Origin: DATBHM01 sp963772375
Lineage (GTDB): Bacteria > Actinomycetota > UBA4738 > JACQTL01
DNA length: 64,000 bases
Assembly: GCA_963772375.1 (NCBI GenBank)
Contig: CAVYXG010000005.1
Location: 186,001-250,000, forward strand
Direction: 5' to 3'
How positions within the stretch are numbered: the first letter of the stretch is position 1; every line of letters starts with the position of its first letter. The notes beneath the pieces are model-generated. The model saw only the letters and a program-made list of their open reading frames with translations. It was not told the origin of the DNA and ran no database searches. Below, piece after piece: positions 11,501 to 18,631 of the stretch. Made by a program: the position numbers and the translations under genes.

Positions 11501-11702
11501 CGAAGTATCGGGTCATCACAGCTCGCAGCGCTTCGGGGTCAAGGCGCTCGCCAAGGGCGGTCGAGCCCGTGACGTCGGTGAACAGCACGGTCACGGTCTT
11601 GCGGACTTCGCGGCTGTCGTCGGACGCGAGCGGCGAGGCACAGAACCCACAGAACCGGAACCCGTCCGGGTTGTCGCGGCCGCAAGCAGGGCAGGCTGCC
11701 AT
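8526..11702 (-). CDS. Zinc-ribbon, class III nucleotide cyclase, AAA-type ATPase and TPR signalling protein
   Basis: A 1058-residue multidomain protein. Residues 4-21 form a zinc ribbon (Cys4, 7, 18, 21). Residues about 35-215 are a class III adenylyl/guanylyl cyclase domain with FTDVTGST (Asp43), GDAVMAVFG (Asp87) and GDTVNVAARLE (157-167), so the metal and transition-state residues look intact. A P-loop ATPase follows with Walker A GDAGVGKS (259-266) and Walker B VVAVFDDIHWAEP. The C-terminal half is helical repeats of TPR type. No membrane segment is seen, so it is probably cytoplasmic. It sits between hisI (74-nt gap) and hisG (about 150-185 nt), an unexpected place for a signalling protein. 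Its signal is unknown. Confidence 0.88.
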   Translation of the reverse strand: MAACPACGRDNPDGFRFCGFCASPLASDDSREVRKTVTVLFTDVTGSTALGERLDPEALRAVMTRYFELARTIVERHGGTVEKFIGDAVMAVFGVPVAHEDDAMRAVRAAAEMREELSPLNEELERTSGVRLETRTGVNSGEVVAGNPSSGQSFVSGDTVNVAARLEQAAQPGEILIGAGTLSLVRDAVRVKATEPLALKGKAEPVPASRLLDVVAGTAPHARRLDSPMVGRDDELRRALDAFDRVEWGPSCELVTIVGDAGVGKSRLTLEVLSQLAGRATVLEGRCLPYGEGITFWALAEMVRQAAGIDDGDPPARALTRIGDLLRGVDDAALVRDRVGAAIGLSEAAGAIQETFWAIRRLLETLAADRPVVAVFDDIHWAEPTLLDLLEYVAGFTQDHPVLVLCMARPELREVRPEWDRTGTVVTLSPLDPATSDDLIRNLIGATRLPSEVRDRIIEAADGNPLFVEEMLRTLIDDGVLRRDDGAWVATADLSGLSAPGTVQALITARLDRLQDEERAVIQRASVVGQVFFWGAVVDLSPEDARPAVGTNLQTLQRKELIRPEPSSFAGEDAFRFSHLLVRDAAYESMPKRTRADLHERFADWLQRVAGARVAEYEEIVGHHLEQAHRYVVELSPEGDRSRRLAGQASSLLAKSGAAALGRGDVHAALNLLSRAFDLLPADSPDRPGLLIDLSQALGLSGRPNDEATRLEEAAASARAVGDRSMESLAVIRKIALNPRLGWTPFETLLRELHSMLPELEAAGDDRVLGEALENIGRFEYWCGRSMEGERALERSVEHAVAAGDRPGEMKRLGILMGVIANGPVPVEEGMAQSSRLLERSWTSRGAEAGMSWHVCLLQAMAGEIVEARRSWGRAHQVFRELGMFVPGHFMSIGWAELTAGDPAEAEGPLREGIAALEAAGEKGWLSTTAGVYADVLWHLGRNEEAERYALLGDRLSTSDDWTSQFQWRAVLAKVLADRGRLSDAETVARAGVSVIDHTDYLKHQGDARMSLAYVLRAAGRPGEAGAVLNEALELFERKGDVADVRRVRAELEDLSGD

Positions 11703-11776
11703 CCCGGCCGAGTATCCGGGAGCCGGTCGAGGCGAACAAGCCCCCGTCCCGCTGCGGCGATCGGGGGTGGCTCCGA

Positions 11777-12145
11777 TCAGACCTGGAGACGTCGGTGGAA
11801 GCAGGTTCGTTCGCCGGTGTGGCAGGCCACCCCGGTCTGGTGGACCTTCACCAGGATCGTGTCGGCGTCGCAGTCGACCCACAGCTGCTCGACGTGCTGG
11901 ACGTGGCCGGACGTCTCGCCCTTGGGCCACAGCTCGCGCCGCGAGCGGCTGAAGAACCACGTCCGCCCGTCGATCATCGTTCTCTGGACGGCCTCGAGGT
12001 TCATCCAGGCGACCATCAGCACCTCGCCGCTCGTCGCGTCCTGCACCACGGCGGGGAGCAACCCCTTGTCGTCGAAGCGCAGCTCCTGGATGTGGACGGA
12101 GCCGCGCTCGGCGGTCGATTCGGCGTTCGGTTCGCGGTCGGTCAT
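11777..12145 (-). CDS. hisI: Phosphoribosyl-AMP cyclohydrolase
   Basis: Opens the purine ring of phosphoribosyl-AMP in histidine synthesis. The protein has 122 residues from the chosen ATG, which is preceded by GAGGTGAT at good spacing; an ATG 30 nt further upstream has no such site. FFSRSRRELWPKGETSGH and the metal-binding DCDADT and ACHTG motifs are intact. Only the HisI half is present: no HisE domain is fused, and no hisE gene is seen in the window. It follows hisF closely. Confidence 0.94.
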   Translation of the reverse strand: MTDREPNAESTAERGSVHIQELRFDDKGLLPAVVQDATSGEVLMVAWMNLEAVQRTMIDGRTWFFSRSRRELWPKGETSGHVQHVEQLWVDCDADTILVKVHQTGVACHTGERTCFHRRLQV

Positions 12146-12181
12146 GTGCTCGATCACCTCGGATCCGTGGTTCACATGGGG

Positions 12182-12952
12182 TCAGGACTGGCGGACCGGG
12201 ATGCCTCGTTCGGCCAGGTACGATTTCACGTCGGCCAGCGAGAGCTCGCCGAAGTGGAACCGTGACGCGGCAAGCACGGCGTCGGCGCCGCCGTCGGTGA
12301 GCGCCTCCGCGAAGTGCTCCACGCGGCCGGCCCCGCCGCTCGCCACCACCGGCACGGTGACCGCGTCGGACACCGCGCGGAGCAGCTCGAGGTCGTAGCC
12401 GTCGCCGGTCCCGTCGCGGTCCATCGAGGTCAGCAGCACCTCGCCGGCGCCCCGGCGTTCCGTGGCCTCGACCGACCACTCGACCACGTCGCGGCCGGTG
12501 GGCGTCCGCCCGGCGTCGACCACCACCTCCCACGACGACGAGCCGGGCCGGCGCCGCGCGTCGACCGCGATCACCATGCACTGCGTCCCGAACCGCTCCG
12601 CGCAGCGTTGCAGCATCGACGGATCGCGGACGGCGGCCGAGTTCACGCTGACCTTGTCCGCGCCGGCCAGCAGCAGCTGCCGCACGTCGTCCTCTGCCCG
12701 CACGCCGCCGCCGACCGTCACCGGGATGAACACCTGGTCGGCTGTCCGGGCGACCACGTCGCGCATGGCGTCGCGGCCCTCGAGCGTGGCGGTGATGTCG
12801 AGGAACACCAGCTCGTCGGCGCCCTCCCGGCCGTATCGTTCGGCCAGCTCGGCGGGGTCGCCGGCGTCGCGGAGGTCGACGAACCGCGTGCCCTTCACCA
12901 CGCGGCCGGCGTCGACGTCGAGGCACGGGATCAGGCGCTTCGCGAGCGTCAT
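12182..12952 (-). CDS. hisF: Imidazole glycerol phosphate synthase cyclase subunit
   Basis: The (beta/alpha)8-barrel partner of HisH. It uses ammonia delivered from HisH to make imidazole glycerol phosphate and AICAR. The protein has 256 residues. IPCLDVDAGRVVKG supplies catalytic Asp12, and TSMDRDGTGDGYD the second aspartate. The ATG at 12952 overlaps the hisA stop as ATGA. The AICAR product links histidine to purine synthesis. Confidence 0.96.
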   Translation of the reverse strand: MTLAKRLIPCLDVDAGRVVKGTRFVDLRDAGDPAELAERYGREGADELVFLDITATLEGRDAMRDVVARTADQVFIPVTVGGGVRAEDDVRQLLLAGADKVSVNSAAVRDPSMLQRCAERFGTQCMVIAVDARRRPGSSSWEVVVDAGRTPTGRDVVEWSVEATERRGAGEVLLTSMDRDGTGDGYDLELLRAVSDAVTVPVVASGGAGRVEHFAEALTDGGADAVLAASRFHFGELSLADVKSYLAERGIPVRQS

Positions 12953-13659
12953 CGCCCGCTCACCGCCAGCGCGTCGGCCAGCGTGAGCGTTCCCTCGTAC
13001 AGCGCCTTGCCGACCACGGCGGCCTCGGCGCCCAGCGCGGCGAGCGCCTCGAGGTCGTCCACGGTCGCCACGCCGCCCGAGGCGATCAGCGGGCGCTCCG
13101 TCAGCTCGAGCACCTGCCCGTACAGCGGCAGGTCGGGACCCTCGAGCGTGCCGTCGCTGCCGATCGAGGTCACGAGGAACCGCGGCGCGCCGGCCGCTTC
13201 GAGCGCGGGCAGGTGCCGTTCCAGCAGTCCGGCCGCGTCCCGCCACCCGCGCACCATCACCCGGCCGTCACGCGTATCGACCGCCACCACGATGCGTTCG
13301 CCGTGCCGTTCCACCGCACGCCGGACGAACGCGGGGTCCCGGACGGCGGCGGTGCCGAGCACGGCCCTGGCCGCACCCAGCGCCAGGACACGGTCGACGT
13401 CCTGCAGCTGGTGCAGCCCGCCCCCCGTCTGGACCGGGATCGAGACGGCCTCACAGATCGACACGATGGCCCCGCGGTTGTCGCCGTCCTCGAGCGCCGC
13501 GTCGAGGTCCACGACGTGGAGCATCGCGGCGCCCGCCTCCTCGAACCGGCGCGCCATGGCCACCGGGTCGTCGCCGTACTCCACGGCGAGGTCCGGGTCG
13601 CCGCGCAGGAGGCGGACGCACCGCCCGCCCCGCAGGTCGATGGCCGGGATGACGATCAA
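12949..13659 (-). CDS. hisA: Phosphoribosylformimino-AICAR-P isomerase (HisA)
   Basis: Amadori isomerase of histidine synthesis, a (beta/alpha)8 barrel related to HisF. The protein has 236 residues. The start appears to be TTG at 13659, giving LIVIPAIDLRGG with catalytic Asp8. It overlaps the hisH stop as TTGA, in keeping with the 4-nt overlaps around it. VQTGGGLH and TSIGSDGTLEGP look like ordinary HisA; I do not see the pattern I would expect of PriA, the dual HisA/TrpF of many Actinomycetes. The C-terminal ASGGVATVDDLEAL phosphate site is intact. Confidence 0.92.
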   Translation of the reverse strand: MIVIPAIDLRGGRCVRLLRGDPDLAVEYGDDPVAMARRFEEAGAAMLHVVDLDAALEDGDNRGAIVSICEAVSIPVQTGGGLHQLQDVDRVLALGAARAVLGTAAVRDPAFVRRAVERHGERIVVAVDTRDGRVMVRGWRDAAGLLERHLPALEAAGAPRFLVTSIGSDGTLEGPDLPLYGQVLELTERPLIASGGVATVDDLEALAALGAEAAVVGKALYEGTLTLADALAVSGR

Positions 13660-14273
13660 GCCGACGCGACCTCCTTCACGAACGCCTCGTACAGCGCGAG
13701 CCCGGCCTCGCCGGAGCGTTCCGGGTGGAACTGCGTCGCGAACACCGACTCCGACGCGACCGCCGAGGTGAACTCGCGCCCGTGCGTGGTGACGCCCACG
13801 GTGACCCCGTCGGTCACGTCCGGCGCGTAGGAGTGCACGAAGTAGAACCGGGTCCCCGACGGGATGCCCCGCGTGAGCGGGTGGTCGGCGGTCCACCGGA
13901 CGTCGTTCCATCCCATGTGCGGGACCTTCACGCCGGGCCCGGCCTCCAGCCGCCGGACCACCCCCGGCACCAGCCCGAGGCCGGGATCGTCGTCCTCCTC
14001 GCTGGACGAGAACAGCACCTGCATCCCCAGGCACACGCCCAGCACCGGGCGGCGGTCGGTGGCCATCTCCCGCACGACGGCGTCCAGCCCAGTCTGCCCC
14101 AGCCCCCGCATGCACGCCCCGAACGCACCCACCCCGGGGACGATCGCGGCGTCGGCCCGGACGGCCTCGTCCGGAGCGCCGACGACCTCGGCGGTCCCGC
14201 CCACGTGCTCGACCGCGCGACGGACGCTGCGGAGGTTCCCCATGCCGTAGTCGAGGATCGCGATGCGGGCCAT
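13656..14273 (-). CDS. hisH: Imidazole glycerol phosphate synthase glutaminase subunit
   Basis: Class I glutamine amidotransferase feeding ammonia to HisF. The protein has 205 residues. The nucleophile Cys81 is in GVCLGMQVLF, and His183 and Glu185 in ATQFHPERSG complete the triad. ILDYGMGNL is the usual N-terminus. The ATG at 14273 directly abuts the hisB stop (TAGATG), and its stop overlaps hisA. The separate HisH and HisF form the normal bacterial complex. Confidence 0.96.
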   Translation of the reverse strand: MARIAILDYGMGNLRSVRRAVEHVGGTAEVVGAPDEAVRADAAIVPGVGAFGACMRGLGQTGLDAVVREMATDRRPVLGVCLGMQVLFSSSEEDDDPGLGLVPGVVRRLEAGPGVKVPHMGWNDVRWTADHPLTRGIPSGTRFYFVHSYAPDVTDGVTVGVTTHGREFTSAVASESVFATQFHPERSGEAGLALYEAFVKEVASA

Positions 14274-14873
14274 CTACAGCGTTCCCTTCGTGGAGGGCGC
14301 CTCCGTGCCGCCGGTCCTCCGCGTCGCGTCGCCGAGCGCCTTCGCCAGCGCCTTGAACTCCGCCTCGACGATGTGGTGCGGGCTCCGCCCGGAACGCAGC
14401 AGCACGTGCAGCGTGATCCCGGCCTCCGTGGCGAACGCCCGCACGAAGTCCTCGGTCAGGCCGGGGTCGTACGTGCCGATGGCCTCCGTCGGGACGCCCA
14501 CGTCGTGCACGACGAACGATCGCCCCGAGAGGTCGAGCGCCACCTCGACCAGCGCCTCGTCGAGCGGCACCGAGATCGAGGCGAACCGCCGGATCCCGGC
14601 CTTGCCCCCGAGGGCCTCCCGGAACGCCTGCCCGAGCGCGAGCCCCACGTCCTCGACGGTGTGGTGCGCGTCGACCTCGAGGTCGCCCCGCGCCTGGATC
14701 TCGAGGTCGAACCCCGCGTGGGCCCCGAGCTGCGACAGCATGTGGTCGAAGAACGGGATCCCGGTGTCGACCTTCGACGCGGGCGGCCCGTCCAGCCCGA
14801 TCGACACGCGGACGCTGGTCTCTTTCGTGGTTCGTTCGACCGAACCGCGCCGGGCCTCGGCGGCCGTGCTCAC
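14274..14873 (-). CDS. hisB: Imidazoleglycerol-phosphate dehydratase
   Basis: Mn-dependent dehydratase of histidine synthesis, assembling as a 24-mer. The 199 residues are the dehydratase only, without the phosphatase domain found in enterobacterial HisB. The metal-binding DHMLSQLGAHAGFDL, DAHHTVEDVGLALGQAF and SPHHIVEAEFKALAKAL motifs are all present. The GTG at 14873 overlaps the hisC stop as GTGA. A histidinol-phosphate phosphatase gene is not apparent nearby. Confidence 0.95.
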   Translation of the reverse strand: MSTAAEARRGSVERTTKETSVRVSIGLDGPPASKVDTGIPFFDHMLSQLGAHAGFDLEIQARGDLEVDAHHTVEDVGLALGQAFREALGGKAGIRRFASISVPLDEALVEVALDLSGRSFVVHDVGVPTEAIGTYDPGLTEDFVRAFATEAGITLHVLLRSGRSPHHIVEAEFKALAKALGDATRRTGGTEAPSTKGTL

Positions 14874-15973
14874 CACGACCCCGAGCGGTCGGCCGGGTGT
14901 CCCGACGCGGGATCGGCCAGCACCGCCCGCAACGCGTCCAGGAACGCGGTCGTCTCGTCCGGGGTTCCGGCTGTGACCCGGAGGCACCCGGGCACGACCA
15001 TCGACAGATCGCGCACCAGCACGCCGTGCTCCAGCAGCGCCTCCCACACCCGGCCCGGCGAGAACGTCCCCCGGAACAGCACGAAGTTCGCGTCGGACGG
15101 AAACACCTCCAGCCCGTCGATCCCGGAGAGCGTCAGGGCGATGCGGTCGCGCTGGTGGCGGATCGCGTCGAGGATCGCCATGGCCTCGCCGGCGTGGCGG
15201 AGCGCGGCCAGGCCGGCAGCCTGGGTCAGCGAGGAGACGTGGTACGGGAGCCGGACGCGCTTGACGTCCGACGCCGCCTCCTCCGAGACCAGACCGTATC
15301 CGAGCCGGGCGCCCGCGAGCGCGAACGCCTTGGAGAACGTCCGCAGGACGGCGACGTTCTCTACGCCGGGATCGACCGCCGCCGTCTTCCCGCCGAACTC
15401 GACGTACGCCTCGTCGACCACGACCAGCGCGCCGGACGCGGCCAGCTGCTCGATGACCTCGACGGGCTGGGCGTTGCCGGTGGGGTTGTTCGGCGAGCAG
15501 ACGAAGATCACGTGCGGGTCGGCGGCGACGGCCGCCTCCACGTGCTGGGCGGTGAGGGCGAAGGGCGGCTCCATCGCGACGTGCACGACGTCGGTGTGCG
15601 TGCTCCACGCCACCCGCGAGTACACGGGATAGGTCGGTTCGAACGTCACCGCCCGGCGGCCGGGACCCCCGTAGGCCAGCAGCAGCTGCTGGATGATCTC
15701 GTTCGACCCGTTGCCGAGGACGACCCCCTCGACCGGCCAGCCGGTGCGCTCGGCGAGGAGGCCGCGGAGCTCGACCGCCTCCCAGTCCGGGTAGCGGTTG
15801 AGCGAGAGGCGGGCGAGCGTGGACCGGAGGTCGGCGGCGAACCCCGGCGGCAGCGGGTACGGGCACTCGTTGGTGTTCAGTCGGATCGGGACTGGGCGCT
15901 GCGGCGACCGGTACGGCTCCTCCTGCCGGAGGCCCGGGCGGGGTCCCTTCAGCTTCGGTTGGTCGTGCTCCAT
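14870..15973 (-). CDS. hisC: Histidinol-phosphate aminotransferase
   Basis: Class I/II PLP aminotransferase making histidinol phosphate. The protein has 367 residues. LNTNECPYPLPP is the substrate lid, CSPNNPTG and VVVDEAYVEF bind PLP, Lys215 in RTFSKAFALAG is the Schiff-base lysine, and ARLGYG carries a phosphate-binding Arg. The ATG at 15973 overlaps the end of pheA by 25 nt and is preceded by GAGGGAGGGA. Because it follows pheA, which makes phenylpyruvate, it may also transaminate aromatic keto acids, as some HisC proteins do; this is speculation from context. Confidence 0.93.
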   Translation of the reverse strand: MEHDQPKLKGPRPGLRQEEPYRSPQRPVPIRLNTNECPYPLPPGFAADLRSTLARLSLNRYPDWEAVELRGLLAERTGWPVEGVVLGNGSNEIIQQLLLAYGGPGRRAVTFEPTYPVYSRVAWSTHTDVVHVAMEPPFALTAQHVEAAVAADPHVIFVCSPNNPTGNAQPVEVIEQLAASGALVVVDEAYVEFGGKTAAVDPGVENVAVLRTFSKAFALAGARLGYGLVSEEAASDVKRVRLPYHVSSLTQAAGLAALRHAGEAMAILDAIRHQRDRIALTLSGIDGLEVFPSDANFVLFRGTFSPGRVWEALLEHGVLVRDLSMVVPGCLRVTAGTPDETTAFLDALRAVLADPASGHPADRSGSW

Positions 15974-16827
15974 GCCGTGGTCCCTCCCTCGGCGCCGCCG
16001 TCCGACTCCCGCCACCGCGGGTACGACCCCAGCACCTGCACGGCCGCGGCCTCCGTCCGGAGGTCCTCCAGCGCGGCGAGCAAGGCCGGCTCGTGCGCCC
16101 CGGCCTCGACGTCGAGATAGAAACGGTACTTCCACGGACCCGACCCCGACGGGCGCGACTCCAGCTTGACGAGGTTCACGCCCCGCTCCGCGAACGGCCG
16201 CAGCGCATGGAACAACGCGCCCGGGCGATGGTCGGTCACGAAGACCAGCGACGTCTTGTCGGGTTCGCCGAGCGGGGCCGGGTCGACGGCCACCGCGGCG
16301 AACCGCGTGAAGTTGTCGGGCGTGTCCTGGATCCGGGTCGCCAGTGCCACCAATCCGTAGACCTCGCCGGCCCGCTCCGAGGCGATCGCGGCCTCGCCGG
16401 ACCGGCGTTCGTCCGCGATGCGCTTCGCGGCGCCAGCGGTGTCGTACACGGGGAGGATCTCCACCGACTCGTCGAGGCCGCCGAGGAACTCCTGGCACTG
16501 GGCGAGGGCCGCCGGGTGGGACGCAACGCGCCGGACGACGTCCAGCGATGTGCCGGGCAGGGCCAGCAGCGCGTGGTCAACTCGCGTGACGGCCTCGCCC
16601 ACGATGTGAACGTCGCCGCGGGCCAGCAGGTCGTACGTCTCGTTGATCGAACCGGCCTGGGAGTTCTCGAGCGGGACCACCCCGGCCCGGACGGCGCCCG
16701 AGGCCACGCCGTCGAACACCTGGTGCAGGGTTCGGACCGGCTCGAGCGGGGCGGCCGGGAACAGCCGGTGCGCGGCCTCCTCGGAATACGCCCCGGGCTC
16801 CCCCTGGTACGCGACGGCTGGCGGCAT
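15949..16827 (-). CDS. pheA: Prephenate dehydratase
   Basis: Converts prephenate to phenylpyruvate. The 292-residue monofunctional enzyme has no chorismate mutase domain. The periplasmic-binding-protein-like catalytic fold covers about residues 1-180, with the catalytic TRF motif at 174-176. The C-terminal ACT domain (about 190-275) contains the phenylalanine-binding ESRP at 223-226, so feedback by phenylalanine is expected. It is the first gene of the minus-strand his/arg run and is transcribed away from trpE, so both aromatic branches leave from one intergenic region. GGGAGAG lies upstream of the ATG. Confidence 0.94.
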   Translation of the reverse strand: MPPAVAYQGEPGAYSEEAAHRLFPAAPLEPVRTLHQVFDGVASGAVRAGVVPLENSQAGSINETYDLLARGDVHIVGEAVTRVDHALLALPGTSLDVVRRVASHPAALAQCQEFLGGLDESVEILPVYDTAGAAKRIADERRSGEAAIASERAGEVYGLVALATRIQDTPDNFTRFAAVAVDPAPLGEPDKTSLVFVTDHRPGALFHALRPFAERGVNLVKLESRPSGSGPWKYRFYLDVEAGAHEPALLAALEDLRTEAAAVQVLGSYPRWRESDGGAEGGTTAWSTTNRS

Positions 16828-16899
16828 GGTCCGCCCACTCTCCCAGGCGAACGCCCGAGCGTCCGCCCGCCGGACGCCCCGGTTCTCACCCGGTCGGGA

Positions 16900-16928
16900 T
16901 TGACGATCCCGCAGGTGGGGGACACAAT
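16900..16928 (+). promoter_or_regulatory. Putative sigma70-type promoter for the trp leader
   Basis: TTGACG (16900-16905) and CACAAT (16923-16928) are separated by 17 bp, close to the consensus -35 and -10. Transcription would begin near 16935, only a few bases before the leader ATG at 16939. The -35 lies in an imperfectly characterised region shared with the divergent pheA promoter. Confidence 0.6.
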
Positions 16929-16938
16929 TCTTCGCGAG

Positions 16939-17007
16939 ATGCGTGGCATGCACGGCACCTGGCGCTGGTCCTCGGGCTCGACGAGCCCGGCGCCGCCACG
17001 CATCTGA
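16939..17007 (+). CDS. trpL: trp leader peptide (22 residues, two Trp codons)
   Basis: A short frame beginning ATG at 16939 (or 16948), encoding a peptide with Trp-Arg-Trp at codons 8-10 and ending in TGA at 17005-17007, 109 nt before trpE. Two Trp codons within a 22-codon peptide in front of trpE are the hallmark of ribosome-mediated attenuation. The Trp codons (16960-16962 and 16966-16968) lie at the edge and in the interior of the first leader hairpin. Ribosome stalling there when charged tRNA-Trp is scarce would disrupt that hairpin. No strong ribosome site precedes it, and the transcript may be leaderless. Confidence 0.75.
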   Translation: MRGMHGTWRWSSGSTSPAPPRI

Positions 17008-17055
17008 CGCCAGACCAGTCGCCGCGTGGCCCCGGGTTCGGGAGACCCGGGGCCA
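16961..17055 (+). promoter_or_regulatory. trp attenuator hairpins
   Basis: Hairpin 1 (16961-16994) has outer arms GGCGC/GCGCC and inner arms CGGGCTC/GAGCCCG around GAC, and it includes the Trp codon region. Hairpin 2 (17027-17055) is a perfect 10-bp stem, TGGCCCCGGG/CCCGGGGCCA, with a 9-nt loop, placed between the leader stop codon and trpE. No T-run follows hairpin 2, so it is either a GC-rich terminator without a clear U-tract or a structure hiding downstream translation signals. Confidence 0.65.
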
Positions 17056-17116
17056 TCTGCTGTCCCGGGTCCTTCCGGAACCGGCAGTCCCGCCGGTGCA
17101 CGACGGAGGAGGCCTG

Positions 17117-18631
17117 ATGGAACTGAGGATCCGACCCACCGCCGGGGAGTTCGCCTCCCTCGCCCGCGGCCACGCGCTCGCGCCCGTGTGGGCCGAGTTG
17201 CTCGGCGACGTGTCGACCCCGGTGGGGGTGTTCCCCGCGTTGGTGGGCGACGGGCCGGGAGCGCTGCTCGAGAGCGTCGAGCGCAGCGAACGCTGGGGGC
17301 GGTACTCGTTCGTCGCGGGCGACCCGGCCGCGGTGGTGACGGCCGACGCCGACGGCGTTCGCGTGGAATCGGTCGCCCGAGAGATCTCGCTGCCGTGGAC
17401 CTCCCGGCCCGGCCCGGTACTGCCGTCGCTGCAGGAGCTGGCCGCGGCGCTGTCGGCGCCCCACCCCGCCGAGCTCCCGCCCGTTACCGGCGGGCTAGTG
17501 GGGTACCTGGCGTACGAGGCCGCCGAGCTGCTGGACGGCCACCCGCACCCCGCCGGCGACCCCGGCTGCCCGCCCATGCGGTTCCTCATGGTCGACCGGG
17601 CCGTGGTATTCGACCACTGGCGCCAGCGGATGATCCTGGTCGCCCACGTCTCCCCGGACGGCTACCAGGCCGGGGCGGCCGCCCTGGAGGAGCTGGCCGA
17701 ACGGGTCGTGCGGCGGTCGACCCTCACGGCGGAGCCGCTCGGGCGGGGCGCGGACGGCGGCGCGGTCCCCGAGGCGAGCGTGGGCGAGGACGCGTTCAAG
17801 GCCTCGGTCGACCGGGCCCGCGAACGCATCCTGGCCGGCGACATCTTCCAGGTGGTGCTGTCGCGCCGGCTGACGGTTCCGGCGCCCGACGGCGGGCTCG
17901 CGGTGTACCGGCGCCTTCGCGTGACCAACCCGTCGCCGTACATGTTCTTCCTGCGGATGCCGGACGGGCTGGAGCTGGCCGGGTCGTCGCCGGAGCCACT
18001 CGTCCGCGTGGAGGGCCGGCGGGTGACGACGCGACCGATCGCGGGGACCAGACGGCGGGGTGCGGACCCTGGCGAGGACGCGGCCCTCGAGGCCGAGCTC
18101 CTGGCCGACCCCAAGGAGCGGGCCGAGCACGCCATGCTGGTCGACCTGGCCCGCAACGACCTGGGCCGGGTGTGCCGGGCCGGTTCGGTCCACCCGACCG
18201 AGCTGATGGAGGTCGAACGGTTCTCCCGCGTCATGCACATCGTCTCGACCATCGAGGGCGACCTCCGCGACGGCCTGACCCCGCTGGACGCGCTCGCGGC
18301 GACGTTCCCCGCCGGAACCGTGACCGGGGCGCCGAAGCGGCGGGCCATGGAGATCATCGCCGAGGAGGAACCGACCCCCCGCGGGCCGTACGCGGGTGCC
18401 GTGGGCTACCTAACCTTCGCCGGCGACCTCGACGTCTGCATCACCATCCGAACGGCGATCCTCCAGCGGGGCCGTGTGCACGTGCAGGCCGGCGCGGGCA
18501 TCGTGTACGACTCCGACCCCGAGCGCGAGCTCCGGGAGACCGAGGCCAAGGCCAGCGCGCTGATGCCGGCGGTGGGCGCGGCTCCCCGTGGCGATGCGAG
18601 CGAGGTCGTCGAGGAGGTGACCGTCGCGTGA
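17117..18631 (+). CDS. trpE: Anthranilate synthase component I
   Basis: Chorismate-binding subunit producing anthranilate with ammonia from TrpG. The protein has 504 residues. LLESVE at 50-55 is the tryptophan feedback site. The chorismate-binding domain contains FQVVLSRRL, NPSPYMFFLR, RPIAGTRRRG and GTVTGAPKRRAMEII. ATG 17117 is preceded by GGAGGAGG. The frame extends upstream but the site decides the start. The stop overlaps trpG as GTGA. Control is expected both by feedback and by the upstream Trp-codon leader. The rest of the trp pathway is not in this window. Confidence 0.95.
   Translation: MELRIRPTAGEFASLARGHALAPVWAELLGDVSTPVGVFPALVGDGPGALLESVERSERWGRYSFVAGDPAAVVTADADGVRVESVAREISLPWTSRPGPVLPSLQELAAALSAPHPAELPPVTGGLVGYLAYEAAELLDGHPHPAGDPGCPPMRFLMVDRAVVFDHWRQRMILVAHVSPDGYQAGAAALEELAERVVRRSTLTAEPLGRGADGGAVPEASVGEDAFKASVDRARERILAGDIFQVVLSRRLTVPAPDGGLAVYRRLRVTNPSPYMFFLRMPDGLELAGSSPEPLVRVEGRRVTTRPIAGTRRRGADPGEDAALEAELLADPKERAEHAMLVDLARNDLGRVCRAGSVHPTELMEVERFSRVMHIVSTIEGDLRDGLTPLDALAATFPAGTVTGAPKRRAMEIIAEEEPTPRGPYAGAVGYLTFAGDLDVCITIRTAILQRGRVHVQAGAGIVYDSDPERELRETEAKASALMPAVGAAPRGDASEVVEEVTVA

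Noticed and set aside
8526..12926. A very long minus-strand open frame of more than 1400 codons
   Set aside because: Only the part from 11702 down has protein-like composition; the upstream extension is antisense or shifted sequence over hisI and hisF. High GC gives many long spurious frames.
12949..13659. HisA as PriA (dual HisA/TrpF)
   Set aside because: The loop motifs look like ordinary HisA. A decision would need an alignment and the genome's trpF status.
14274..14873. Bifunctional HisB with phosphatase
   Set aside because: The protein is only 199 residues and lacks the HAD phosphatase motifs.
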